Source: an uncultured Erysipelotrichaceae bacterium (GTDB taxonomy: Bacteria > Bacillota_I > Bacilli_A > Erysipelotrichales > Erysipelotrichaceae). Taken from it: DNA of 64,000 bases. Below are positions 34,970-41,866 of the stretch, piece by piece (the stretch's first letter is position 1; each line of letters starts with the position of its first letter). The stretch lies in contig CANSQL010000004.1 in the NCBI GenBank assembly GCA_947649125.1, positions 1 through 64,000 on the forward strand. The letters run 5' to 3'. The translations under genes and the position numbers were made by a program. Under the pieces are notes generated by a model. It did no database searches, was not told the origin of the DNA, and was given only the letters and a program-made list of their open reading frames with translations.

Positions 34970-35032
34970 AATAGCGTGTGCACTTTATCAATAACCAAAC
35001 TTGAAACTCGAACGGCATATGTTACACCTGCC

Positions 35033-35647
35033 TTATAGAACATCATAGATATAGGTTAAATTGCATTTTATCGGTGCGCCTATATTCGATGGTTCTTTCT
35101 CGATCGTTTTCTCTAAGCTGAATTTCTTAGGATAATTACTTACTGCATTGCAATATTTTAAATCTCCTGTTGGGCTAAAAACATGTGATATGACACCAAC
35201 GCAAGTATCACCAATAAATTCGGTATGGCTTCTTCTCTTACCTGGATGAAGCGCCCATTGCGACTTTGCATAACAACCGTAATACAGTGCCATCCTAAGA
35301 CCATTATTTCTTTCATAAATTACGAAATCGCGTTTCGCAACGAAAGGAACTTTACCATAATGGCAAATAACATAATCGCCCATTTTTATTCCGAACGGTT
35401 CAAATTCATCGTTAGCAACCCTAAAAATTTCTCCTTTTTTCGGACATAAAGACTCTATTTTATCGATGATATGACTTTTACGCATACGCTCTTTTCGCGT
35501 ACCGAGCATTAATCCGAGATTGAATATATCAATAACCGCAAACTCTACAGTATCGTTATCTATTCCTCGTTGTAACATAGAACCTATTGCCCTAGCAACC
35601 AATCTATTGGGTAAGTGTTGTACATCGAAATACTTTTCTGCATTCAT
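35033..35647 (-). CDS. hypothetical phage early protein, LexA-like beta segment
   Basis: 204 residues. The middle (GEIFRVANDEFEPFGIKMGDYVICHYG, quoted parts FEPFGIKMGDYV) resembles the beta fold of S24/LexA-type proteins, with the phrase MGDYV, but no Ser-Lys dyad can be assigned. The start at 35647 has AAGGAGG upstream; the longer frame to 35698 lacks one. Family uncertain. Confidence 0.65.
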   Translation of the reverse strand: MNAEKYFDVQHLPNRLVARAIGSMLQRGIDNDTVEFAVIDIFNLGLMLGTRKERMRKSHIIDKIESLCPKKGEIFRVANDEFEPFGIKMGDYVICHYGKVPFVAKRDFVIYERNNGLRMALYYGCYAKSQWALHPGKRRSHTEFIGDTCVGVISHVFSPTGDLKYCNAVSNYPKKFSLEKTIEKEPSNIGAPIKCNLTYIYDVL

Positions 35648-35754
35648 TACTTGTTTTCCTCCTTGATTTAAGCGAAGGAAATCTGATATACTATACATGT
35701 GGTAAAGTTATTCAGACTCCTTCTGAATGCTTGATGTTTAATGCGTGCGAGGCA

Positions 35755-35994
35755 TTAGACATCTTTTTCTTTGTTTGCGTTTTTACGCTTCGCCCATTCT
35801 GAGGGTGACTTCTTACGAAAGTGATATTCATAAACGCTTAACGGAATTTTTGTTCTGTCCGGTAATTCGTGATCCTGAATGCTATACATTTCTTTCAGCA
35901 TTTTAATAATCTTGCTTGCAGTTGCCGGACAACACCCTTGCATGTCACATATATCTTTGTTTTGGATAAACTTTTCAATTTCATAATTGGGCAT
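35755..35994 (-). CDS. small HTH phage protein
   Basis: 79 residues with a likely helix-turn-helix (NKDICDMQGCCPATASKIIKML) in the N-terminal half and a basic tail. Probably a DNA-binding early regulator or an excisionase-like protein. AGAGGTGA precedes the ATG. A perfect 6-bp hairpin (TAATGC/GCATTA) follows the stop. Confidence 0.7.
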   Translation of the reverse strand: MPNYEIEKFIQNKDICDMQGCCPATASKIIKMLKEMYSIQDHELPDRTKIPLSVYEYHFRKKSPSEWAKRKNANKEKDV

Positions 35995-35998
35995 TTGT

Positions 35999-36136
35999 TC
36001 ACCTCTTTTCGTCGTTGAAATGCCTTAAAAAAGTTAATACTATAAATAAACGTCTTGCACTTTGTATCTTTCTTAATTCGTTTTTTATCAAACGACGATA
36101 GCACTCACAAGCTTTTATTTCTCGCGAATCTTTCAT
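35999..36136 (-). CDS. 45-residue basic phage protein
   Basis: A short frame (begins MKDSREIKACECYRRLIK) with GAAGGATAGGT before the ATG, lying 4 bp upstream of the HTH gene and 2 bp downstream of the next small ORF. The tight row of small frames with ribosome-binding sites supports translation. No family recognised. Confidence 0.55.
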   Translation of the reverse strand: MKDSREIKACECYRRLIKNELRKIQSARRLFIVLTFLRHFNDEKR

Positions 36137-36138
36137 AC

Positions 36139-36279
36139 CTATCCTTCTTTCAACCAGTAGTGCTGCGCTATGTAATATAACCTTTTCAACAATGTTATAT
36201 CGGTAATTTCATCGCAAAACATATGGATGCACTTGCGATATCCTTCTGTTAATGGCTCAACATTCTTTTCTTTTTCCAT
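36139..36279 (-). CDS. 46-residue phage protein
   Basis: A short frame (begins MEKEKNVEPLTEGYRKC, ends AQHYWLKEG) with AAAGGA 8 bases before the ATG, placed between the 90-residue gene and the 45-residue ORF with almost no gaps. Amino-acid make-up is ordinary. Function unknown. Confidence 0.6.
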   Translation of the reverse strand: MEKEKNVEPLTEGYRKCIHMFCDEITDITLLKRLYYIAQHYWLKEG

Positions 36280-36293
36280 TGTGATCGTCCTTT

Positions 36294-36566
36294 CTAGGCT
36301 TGTATGTCCTTTTCGTTAGTAAGCATTTCGTCATCCTTACAGAGGCAAAAATTCTTTTTCATGTCTAGGTATTGATCTGCTAAACGTATTGCGCAGGAAC
36401 AACTGAAATCAGCTATTTTTCTTTCGGATTCCGGTACCCGTGCTTCCACTTGGTTTACCTCTTGTATCATTTCAACAAAGGCTTTAAAATCTCTTATAAT
36501 ACTTGTGATATCATCATAAGAGTGCTCAAGGTCAACCATAACACCATCATCAGCTAATTGAACCAT
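36294..36566 (-). CDS. hypothetical acidic phage protein
   Basis: 90 residues, helical, with Cys-rich segments (FSCSCAIRL, KNFCLCKDD). The start at 36566 has AAGGAGGTGATTGCTT before ATG. It follows the antirepressor gene by 14 bp in the early operon. No family recognised. Confidence 0.7.
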   Translation of the reverse strand: MVQLADDGVMVDLEHSYDDITSIIRDFKAFVEMIQEVNQVEARVPESERKIADFSCSCAIRLADQYLDMKKNFCLCKDDEMLTNEKDIQA

Positions 36567-36580
36567 AAGCAATCACCTCC

Positions 36581-37180
36581 TTACTTATGCGTAATGGAAA
36601 GGACTGCTTCCCATGAAAGTTGTTCGCTCGGTTGGTTTTGTGGTTCTTCTACAAAATCAGGGATTGTTTCAATACCAAACTGGTTAAGTGTCTTTTCCGT
36701 CTGCTTTGCGACCTTGAAAGGCCTAGAGCCTTGTCTTTCCATTACCCTAATTACCGGTTTTAATAAGCTGGCAACTTCACCCGCTGATGTTGCTTTCGGC
36801 TGATAAGCTTTTTCATTACCTGGCAATGAATAGTAACCATCTTTTCTGATTGCAGGCATAATCTCATCAAATATCCAATTAGCATACTTCTTAGCTCTTT
36901 CTTGAATATCTTTGTTTCGGCTTTGCCTTGAAGCCGCTACTATTAGGCGATGAACATTACCTTCCGAAATAAACTTCGCCTCTTGCTTTCTACCTAAAGC
37001 GTCTATGATACTGCAAGTTACGGTATCATCCATATTGCAATTTTGTCTTATTGCTTCATATGGTTTTACATACCCTAAGGCTTTCGCCACATCACTGCCG
37101 CAAAAATATGGTTTGTTGTCAATTGTTGTTGTCCGGACTTCGCCGAACTCGTCGTTTTTAAAAATCTGCAATTCTGCCAT
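36581..37180 (-). CDS. phage antirepressor, BRO-N family
   Basis: 199 residues. Residues about 1-105 form a BRO-N domain (FGEVRTTTID, PYFCGSDVAKALGYVKPYEA, FISEGNVHRLI, ANWIFDEIMPAIRKDGYY), a DNA-binding module in antirepressors. The C-terminal part is distinct. It would counter the repressor on induction. The start at 37180 has AAAGGAGG upstream. Confidence 0.9.
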   Translation of the reverse strand: MAELQIFKNDEFGEVRTTTIDNKPYFCGSDVAKALGYVKPYEAIRQNCNMDDTVTCSIIDALGRKQEAKFISEGNVHRLIVAASRQSRNKDIQERAKKYANWIFDEIMPAIRKDGYYSLPGNEKAYQPKATSAGEVASLLKPVIRVMERQGSRPFKVAKQTEKTLNQFGIETIPDFVEEPQNQPSEQLSWEAVLSITHK

Positions 37181-37217
37181 AATAGGCCTCCTTTCTTGGT
37201 AGTCCTCATGATCATTC

Positions 37218-37246
37218 TTGCTTTGCCCCAATCCTTACTGTAAAAT
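37218..37246 (+). promoter_or_regulatory. plus-strand promoter before the 89-residue ORF
   Basis: TTGCTT (37218-37223) and TAAAAT (37241-37246) are 17 bases apart, 26 bp before the ATG at 37272. It points away from the early operon. Confidence 0.6.
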
Positions 37247-37271
37247 AATATTAGGAAAGGAGGTACTAAAA

Positions 37272-37541
37272 ATGCTATCCAATATGGAAAGCCTGCACTT
37301 ACAGGATTTACCAGAAGAATTACAAGAGGAACTTTTAGACTGGATCCAAGCCCATTTATCCAAGGCTTCAAGTTACTTACCCTTAGGCACAAACTATAAT
37401 TTGAAGCAACCTTTTAAATTCTCAAACCCTATTGATTACCATATTACTGACACCATTTTTCACGAAGCTATGGTTAAACTAGGATTTGAATTTAGGCGGA
37501 TAAACGGGAACCGATTCCAATACAAAGCTAAGAGAATCTAG
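37272..37541 (+). CDS. plus-strand hypothetical phage protein within the early operon
   Basis: 89 residues (MLSNMESLHLQDLPEELQEE at the start, basic end NRFQYKAKRI) with GGAAAGGAGG before the ATG and its own promoter. It runs against its neighbours and overlaps the end of the next gene by 14 bp. Its opposite direction suggests expression in the lysogen. No family recognised; it could be an accessory or regulatory gene. Confidence 0.7.
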   Translation: MLSNMESLHLQDLPEELQEELLDWIQAHLSKASSYLPLGTNYNLKQPFKFSNPIDYHITDTIFHEAMVKLGFEFRRINGNRFQYKAKRI

Positions 37542-37740
37542 TAAGATCTAGGTTCTTTTTTAATAAACCAAGGGCAAAATCTAAAGCGCGAATATCTTCT
37601 TCTAAAAAGTTAGATAGCGGAAGATTTTTAGGGATAGTTCCCTTAGCAAGATAGCCTTGTTTTGTTCTAAGTCCTTGTTGAAGCCCATCTAATTCAGCAA
37701 GAGCTAATTCAAGAGATTGCTTTTCACCTATTTTACTCAA
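37528..37740 (-). CDS. hypothetical early phage protein
   Basis: About 70 residues, helical (LELALAELDGLQQGLRTKQG). The start is uncertain: TTG at 37740 has GAGGTG six bases before it, while GTG at 37749 lies within that site. The gene is convergent with the plus-strand ORF. A copy of the repressor operator (TGATTTTAAATCA, 37774-37786) lies just upstream. Confidence 0.65.
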   Translation of the reverse strand: MSKIGEKQSLELALAELDGLQQGLRTKQGYLAKGTIPKNLPLSNFLEEDIRALDFALGLLKKNLDLTRFS

Positions 37741-37791
37741 TTTTTTCACCTCACTTTTTTCTTGATTTTGCGATGATTTTAAATCAACATT

Positions 37792-37986
37792 TTAATTAAA
37801 AAAAATTGATTTATCCCTAAGACCTAAGAGTTTTGTTAAAAAATCAATTTCACTAGCCTTAAATTCAGTAATATTATTGATCTTTTTATACAAACCCATT
37901 TCTGAGAGCCCCATTTTATTAGCAACCTCTCGTTTAGTTAAGCCCGCCCTTTTTATGGCGATCTCTAATTCAAGTGTATTAGTCAT
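37792..37986 (-). CDS. Cro-like HTH regulator, switch 1
   Basis: 64 residues, a single helix-turn-helix (KREVANKMGLSEMGLYKKIN). It is divergent from the repressor gene at 38140, the usual cro position, with AAAGGAGG before the ATG at 37986. It would start the lytic programme and repress the repressor promoter. Confidence 0.87.
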   Translation of the reverse strand: MTNTLELEIAIKRAGLTKREVANKMGLSEMGLYKKINNITEFKASEIDFLTKLLGLRDKSIFFN

Positions 37987-38003
37987 ATACGCACCTCCTT
38001 TTC

Positions 38004-38113
38004 GTGATTTTAAATCACCACGGACATATAATAGCACCTTAGTGATTTTTAGTCAACACAAATATTTAAAAAAATAAATTTTTGTTGATTTTAAATAACT
38101 AAGGTGGTATTAT
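38004..38113. promoter_or_regulatory. switch 1: divergent promoters with three operator-like repeats
   Basis: Minus-strand promoter TTGACT (38051-38056) to TATTAT (38028-38033) and plus-strand promoter TTGATT (38085-38090) to TATTAT (38108-38113) both have 17-base spacers. Operator-like sites are the palindrome GTGATTTTAAATCAC (38004-38018) and relatives TGATTTTTAGTCA (38043-38055) and TGATTTTAAATAA (38086-38098). The last two cover the -35 elements of the two promoters. A fourth site lies at 37774-37786, past the cro gene. Confidence 0.75.
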
Positions 38114-38139
38114 TATGACATAAGAAGGAGGTTGCCTTT

Positions 38140-38727
38140 ATGCTCGCTTTATATGAAAACATTAGGAAACGACGAGAGGAATTGGGTTTATCTCAGCAAG
38201 AACTTGCTAATCTATTAGGATATAAATCTCGTTCCACAATAGCTAAAATAGAATCAGGAGAAAACGATATACCTCAATCCAAGATCATTTCTTTTGCAAA
38301 GGCTTTAAAAACTACACCAGAGGTTTTAATGGGATGGAATAATAATTACTTTTCTAGCAATATCACTTACTTTATGCAATTAAATAGGTTGAGCTTCGCA
38401 GAAATGTCTGATAAGTTAAAAAGTATTGATACCAAACGATTAATTGCTTTAATCAAACAAGAAGATAGGCCAACACAGGATGAACTCGCTGAAATATCAA
38501 ATGTTATAAATATCTCGTCTGACAAGTTGGTAAAAGAAAAAATGACCTCTTTTAAATACCATAATGATGAGATGGGAAATGATGCAATAAGCGATTTAGA
38601 TGTAATAGAGATTAATTTCGGTTATGGCATACGAAGTATCGTAGAGCGTTGCAATGATTTAAACTTAAATGGGATAAATAAAGTGCTAAACTATATTGAT
38701 GACTTAAATGATATGTACTTTAAGTGA
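38140..38727 (+). CDS. phage repressor (CI-like), two HTH-like segments, switch 1
   Basis: 195 residues. Residues about 5-65 form a clear Xre-type helix-turn-helix (LGLSQQELANLLGYKSRSTIAKIESGE, quoted parts LSQQELANLLG and STIAKIESGE). Residues about 75-130 repeat the same pattern in weaker form (RLSFAEMSDKL...IALIKQED...DELAEISNVINISSDKL). There is no S24 peptidase domain, so removal may depend on an antirepressor rather than RecA. AAGGAGG precedes the ATG. Confidence 0.87.
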   Translation: MLALYENIRKRREELGLSQQELANLLGYKSRSTIAKIESGENDIPQSKIISFAKALKTTPEVLMGWNNNYFSSNITYFMQLNRLSFAEMSDKLKSIDTKRLIALIKQEDRPTQDELAEISNVINISSDKLVKEKMTSFKYHNDEMGNDAISDLDVIEINFGYGIRSIVERCNDLNLNGINKVLNYIDDLNDMYFK

Positions 38728-38749
38728 ATTAAAAAGGGCGGATAAAGCC

Positions 38750-38956
38750 CTAATAGAAATAAAATCGATTTGCTTGATTGGCGGGAATAGAAAGAATCTC
38801 TATTCCCTTTTTTATTTCACTTGCAGAAAATCCTTCCGTGCTAGACATTCTCTCTTGTAATTCCTCAAAGCTGATTCCCAATCGCCTTGCAAACTCTTGT
38901 TGTGATCCGCATACCTGCGCGATGCGATTATTCAGCAGATTATAATTGAATCTCAT
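38750..38956 (-). CDS. small Cro-like protein (DUF739-like)
   Basis: 68 residues with an HTH of the DUF739/Cro type (SQQEFARRLGISFEELQERM) and a C-terminal IPANQANRFYFY segment. It follows the Rha gene and converges on the repressor gene. GGGGGATAAG precedes the ATG. Confidence 0.8.
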   Translation of the reverse strand: MRFNYNLLNNRIAQVCGSQQEFARRLGISFEELQERMSSTEGFSASEIKKGIEILSIPANQANRFYFY

Positions 38957-38973
38957 CTTCTCTTATCCCCCTA

Positions 38974-39732
38974 TTATGCCATACAAGCGTTAAACAATGC
39001 CTTGATTGCATTTACGCCTTTTTCGTTATACTTAAAAGTCGTAACCTGCTTATTAGAATTAGGGGCTTTATCGAAAAACCATTTACCGTAAGCAGATTGC
39101 TTATTTTCATTACTAGGACGTATTCCTGCTTCCTTTGCCTTCTTGCCTACTGTAATATGGTTGCTGCCGACCATTTTAGCCACCTCTGTAGCCGAATAAT
39201 ACTTTTCATGGCATTTAGGTAGGGGCAGAACCTTTTCGCCTGTCAGTGCCTCTGATGCGTAGCTATTACATATCTGCTGATACGTTTTATTCTCTGACAT
39301 ACGATCTCCGAGTTTCAACCAAATAGCTGCAGCTCGAGATTTAGCATTCAAGATTTTTGCTTGTGCTAGCAGCGCTTTATCTGATCTGCCGTTTGGAAGT
39401 TTTGTCTGTCCTAATCTCAATTGGCTTTCCATTTTATTGAAAGCCTCGATGTACTTGATTTTCCAGTTAAGTGCTTCTTTGCCGGTAAACCCCATAATCA
39501 GTAATGAAAAGCCATCACGGTTCATGAGGTACATAGGTAATGCCTTATTTTGTTTAGATCTGTATGTCGTTTCATAAAACATATTAAGGAGAGCGGAATT
39601 TTCCGCTGTCATCTTTCGGACTATTTCCAACACATCTTTATGTAACTTATTGAAGTCCTTAGCAACCTGTAAACTGCTTACCACTAATTGATTGTTTTTC
39701 TCATCTAAGACGATCTTAACTTCTTTTTTCAT
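38974..39732 (-). CDS. Rha family regulator with KilAC-like C-terminus
   Basis: 252 residues. The N-terminal Rha domain (VVSSLQVAKDFNKLHKDVLE, YLMNRDGFSLLIMGFTG, WKIKYIEAFNKME) is joined to a C-terminal antirepressor KilAC-like part (SATEVAKMVGSNHITVGKKA). Such proteins act as antirepressors or interfere with growth in lysogens. AGGAGG precedes the ATG. Confidence 0.92.
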   Translation of the reverse strand: MKKEVKIVLDEKNNQLVVSSLQVAKDFNKLHKDVLEIVRKMTAENSALLNMFYETTYRSKQNKALPMYLMNRDGFSLLIMGFTGKEALNWKIKYIEAFNKMESQLRLGQTKLPNGRSDKALLAQAKILNAKSRAAAIWLKLGDRMSENKTYQQICNSYASEALTGEKVLPLPKCHEKYYSATEVAKMVGSNHITVGKKAKEAGIRPSNENKQSAYGKWFFDKAPNSNKQVTTFKYNEKGVNAIKALFNACMA

Positions 39733-39819
39733 ATAAAAATCCTCCTGTTTTAGATATTTTTGTATACGTATCCTTGCAAGAGGTTGAATATATCCACGCT
39801 TTTGTGGTACAATATGTAT

Positions 39820-39884
39820 GACCTCTTGTAGGTTGTGGTGTTTGCACTCATGGGTAATCTTGCTGGATTAGTGAGTGCTTTTTT
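39820..39884 (+). ncRNA. short plus-strand RNA candidate overlapping the end of an HTH gene
   Basis: TTGAAT (39784-39789) and TACAAT (39808-39813) with an 18-base spacer give a good promoter. About 25 bases after the predicted start a terminator hairpin forms, GCACTCA/TGAGTGC (39844-39878) with an inner TAATC/GATTA stem, then six T. The RNA would be about 65 bases and its 3' end is complementary to the last 17 bases of the HTH gene at 39868-40083. A 17-codon frame inside has no ribosome-binding site. Confidence 0.5.
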
Positions 39885-40083
39885 CTTTTCTAATTTCAAT
39901 AAGGTCACCAATATCACACTCAAAATATTCACAAAGCTTTTCAAGAGTATCATTCGCTATGCTTTTACATCGCTTAAAGTAGATGCTGGTAAGCGTAGTC
40001 CTTGATATACCAGTATTCTTTGAAACCGTCGTGATCTTCTCTAATCTCTTCGCCATCAATATGGCTAAGTTGTTATCTACCAC
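39868..40083 (-). CDS. HTH regulator (Cro/C1 type), switch 2
   Basis: 71 residues with an Xre-type HTH (KNTGISRTTLTSIYFKRC...IANDTLEKLCEYFECDIGDL). It starts with GTG, 8 bases after GGAGG. It is divergent from the repressor gene at 40264, so it takes the Cro place in a second switch, and leads into the Rha gene. Confidence 0.82.
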   Translation of the reverse strand: MVDNNLAILMAKRLEKITTVSKNTGISRTTLTSIYFKRCKSIANDTLEKLCEYFECDIGDLIEIRKEKSTH

Positions 40084-40173
40084 ATTTAATCCTCCTTTCT
40101 TTCAGCATAAAGAGTAGAAATCTTTTCCATTTCCCAAAAACGGGACAAATCGCTCTTTATATGGAACACAGGA

Positions 40174-40238
40174 ATTTTATCATCCTTTTCTAGCAAAGTC
40201 AACCGAAAATTGAATTTTCGTTCAATATATGGTACAAT
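40174..40238. promoter_or_regulatory. switch 2: divergent promoters and operator palindrome
   Basis: Minus strand: TTGACT (40197-40202) and TAAAAT (40174-40179), spacer 17. Plus strand: TTGAAT (40210-40215) and TACAAT (40233-40238), spacer 17. A perfect 17-base palindrome CGAAAATTGAATTTTCG (40204-40220) covers the plus -35 and abuts the minus -35, so one bound repressor could control both. It is unlike the switch 1 operators. Confidence 0.78.
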
Positions 40239-40263
40239 CTAATTACCCAAGGAGGAATTGTTT

Positions 40264-40818
40264 ATGAAAATGACAGAGCCTAACGCCTCTCTATCAGCAA
40301 AAAGATTAAAGGAAATGAGAGATTTAAGAAGATATAGTCTAGCAGAACTATCGAACAAAACCAATATTTCCAAGACTGCTTTGCATAGGTACGAAAAAGA
40401 AGGACTACTTAGTGCTAATGTTGAAAAAGTTAAAATATTGTGTGATGTGTTAGGCGGAAGCGTTGAATGGCTACTAGGAATGGACGTCGACCTATCATCT
40501 TATCCTGTAAGCGAAGATGGTCGGCCTATCGATGAGTCAGGAAATGAAATAGGTGGCGTAGTTTCGTTCCCGCCTTCTCTATCTGAAGAATTTTATAATA
40601 GGCAAGAGTTAATAAAAAAAATATGTGTTACAATAAGTGCTCTTAACTCTAAAGCATTAGAAATGATAGATAATTATGCCAATTATCTTAGCTCGCAAAA
40701 AGAATTTTATACTAACTTCTTTATTACTGAAAGTTCCCTAATGGCAGAGGCCACAAAAAAATATTGCAGTGACATGGAATTTAAAGATCTTGAAGATGCT
40801 CCTAAAAAACAACCCTAA
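40264..40818 (+). CDS. phage repressor-like HTH protein, switch 2
   Basis: 184 residues with an N-terminal Xre HTH (SLAELSNKTNISKTALHRYEKEGLL, quoted parts SLAELSNKTNIS and ALHRYE) and a C-terminal helical part without a visible S24 peptidase signature. AAGGAGG lies 8 bases before the ATG at 40264. It is the last prophage gene before attR. Either this or the protein at 38140 may be the main lysogeny repressor. Confidence 0.83.
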   Translation: MKMTEPNASLSAKRLKEMRDLRRYSLAELSNKTNISKTALHRYEKEGLLSANVEKVKILCDVLGGSVEWLLGMDVDLSSYPVSEDGRPIDESGNEIGGVVSFPPSLSEEFYNRQELIKKICVTISALNSKALEMIDNYANYLSSQKEFYTNFFITESSLMAEATKKYCSDMEFKDLEDAPKKQP

Positions 40819-41011
40819 CTAGGAATGTCATTAAGTTAAGGTAAAATGACACTGCCCGTTGAGGATTCTTTTTTTCGTACCGAAAATATACCGAAAAGTT
40901 TTTAAAAATCAATAAAAGGATATAAAATGCATTAAAATCTCATTACCCATAAGTCCTTTATTTAAGGCGAATTTATGAATTCATTTAGCATAACTTAACG
41001 TTTTTTTATAA

Positions 41012-41030
41012 TCCCCTCATCTGCTCCATA
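41012..41030. repeat. attR core
   Basis: Exact copy of the 19-bp attL core; it is the orphaned 3' end of the host tRNA-Gly. The 190 bp between the last phage gene and this point hold only a 7-bp inverted repeat (TGTCATT/AATGACA, about 40828-40853) and no gene. Confidence 0.93.
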
Positions 41031-41040
41031 TGTTAATTAA

Positions 41041-41064
41041 AGCCTTTAAATAAAGGTTTTTTTT
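41041..41064 (+). terminator. original host tRNA-Gly terminator
   Basis: Stem AGCCTTT/AAAGGTT (one GU pair), loop AAAT, then eight T. It matches the terminator at 2433-2455 apart from transitions and now follows only the tRNA fragment. Confidence 0.8.
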
Positions 41065-41159
41065 ATTGCGTGAGAAGATTTTGAGAAGAATTTATTGAAA
41101 GAAACAAGAGTTTGATAAAATCCTTGGCAAAGCAATACTTGGATAAAAACTATTAATAT

Positions 41160-41290
41160 ACAACATAGTTCCTTAGAGGTAAGCAAATCTTGACTGAACG
41201 TATAAGGAACTTTTTATAACTTTTTTAAATCATCTCCAAATCATATGCTTTGGCTGACATTTAAATCAAGGCATAAAGCATATGGTCTAA
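41160..41290 (+). other. structured intergenic element with two perfect inverted repeats
   Basis: Within the 358-bp gap before the next host gene, AGTTCCTT/AAGGAACT (41167-41211, loop 29, followed by five T) and CATATGCTTT/AAAGCATATG (41242-41284, loop 23) are exact. The first may be a terminator of a small plus-strand RNA starting near 41120, or part of a leader. No ORF of note is here, and the promoter of the next gene lies beyond it. Confidence 0.4.
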
Positions 41291-41329
41291 CAGTTCATAT
41301 TGTAGTCTTTAAACAAAAAGCATTAATTA

Positions 41330-41358
41330 TTGAAATATTTTACAATATATGATAAACT
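41330..41358 (+). promoter_or_regulatory. promoter of the small membrane protein gene
   Basis: TTGAAA (41330-41335) and TAAACT (41353-41358) with a 17-base spacer, 30 bp before the ATG at 41389. Confidence 0.55.
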
Positions 41359-41388
41359 ATAAGAGCTTATGAAAAGGAGAGAAAGAGA

Positions 41389-41727
41389 ATGAAAAAGAAT
41401 ATTTGTTTATTGATTGCGTTTATTTTGGGATTGCTATATTCCGTATACGTAATCGCATATTTCACAGGAGCAGTGGGAGGATCAAGCGGAGCAGAGCAAG
41501 CAGGTGCAGCTATTGCGACAGCACTAGTTATGCCGCACATGATTTGCACCGTACTTGCAACAATTTTTAACGGATTAGGATGCTTCCTTAATAAATCCGG
41601 ATTTGCTTTAACAGGAGCAATCTTATATGCAGTAGCAATGGTATTATTCCCATTATACTTCTTCTTTGTAATCTTACAGATGATCTTATCATTTGTAGGA
41701 TTCTCACAGCTAAAAAAAGCAAAATAA
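41389..41727 (+). CDS. small polytopic membrane protein
   Basis: 112 residues with three or four hydrophobic segments (about 5-24, 40-60, 70-98) and a glycine-rich loop (GAVGGSSGAEQAG). AAGGAGAG precedes the ATG. It stands alone between terminators. No family or function can be assigned from the sequence. Confidence 0.8.
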   Translation: MKKNICLLIAFILGLLYSVYVIAYFTGAVGGSSGAEQAGAAIATALVMPHMICTVLATIFNGLGCFLNKSGFALTGAILYAVAMVLFPLYFFFVILQMILSFVGFSQLKKAK

Positions 41728-41748
41728 AAAAGAAACTGTAATACACAT

Positions 41749-41787
41749 AAAACGTACTTATTCATAAGCTAGGTACGTTTTTCTTTT
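41749..41787. terminator. terminator of the membrane protein gene
   Basis: AAAACGTAC/GTACGTTTT stem with a 15-base loop, ending in a T-rich tract; A-rich on the other side, so it may work both ways. Confidence 0.8.
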
Positions 41788-41810
41788 TCTTAATAACCAT
41801 ATACACATAG

Positions 41811-41843
41811 AAAAAGCATCCTTATACAAACGTAAGGATGCTT
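41811..41843 (-). terminator. terminator of the protease-cohesin operon
   Basis: On the minus strand the 11-bp stem AAGCATCCTTA/TAAGGATGCTT is followed by a T tract, 24 bp past the cohesin-protein stop. Confidence 0.85.
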
Positions 41844-41866
41844 CATTTTATTTTAACTCTGAATTC

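Larger units (their letters stand above)
2404..41030. mobile_element. complete temperate siphophage-type prophage, about 38.6 kb
   Basis: The limits are set by a 19-bp direct repeat in the tRNA-Gly 3' end and at 41012-41030. Between them lie a tyrosine integrase, lysis, tail (tape measure 1018 residues, Dit, spike), head (HK97-type capsid, separate scaffold, SPP1-type portal), terminase, replication, antirepressor and repressor genes in the order usual for Firmicutes siphophages. All core modules are present. The one clear lesion is a frameshift in a helicase gene. Gene orientation changes only at integrase, at the switches and at a short ORF at 37272. Tail length and family are inferred from gene content. 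Confidence 0.95.
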
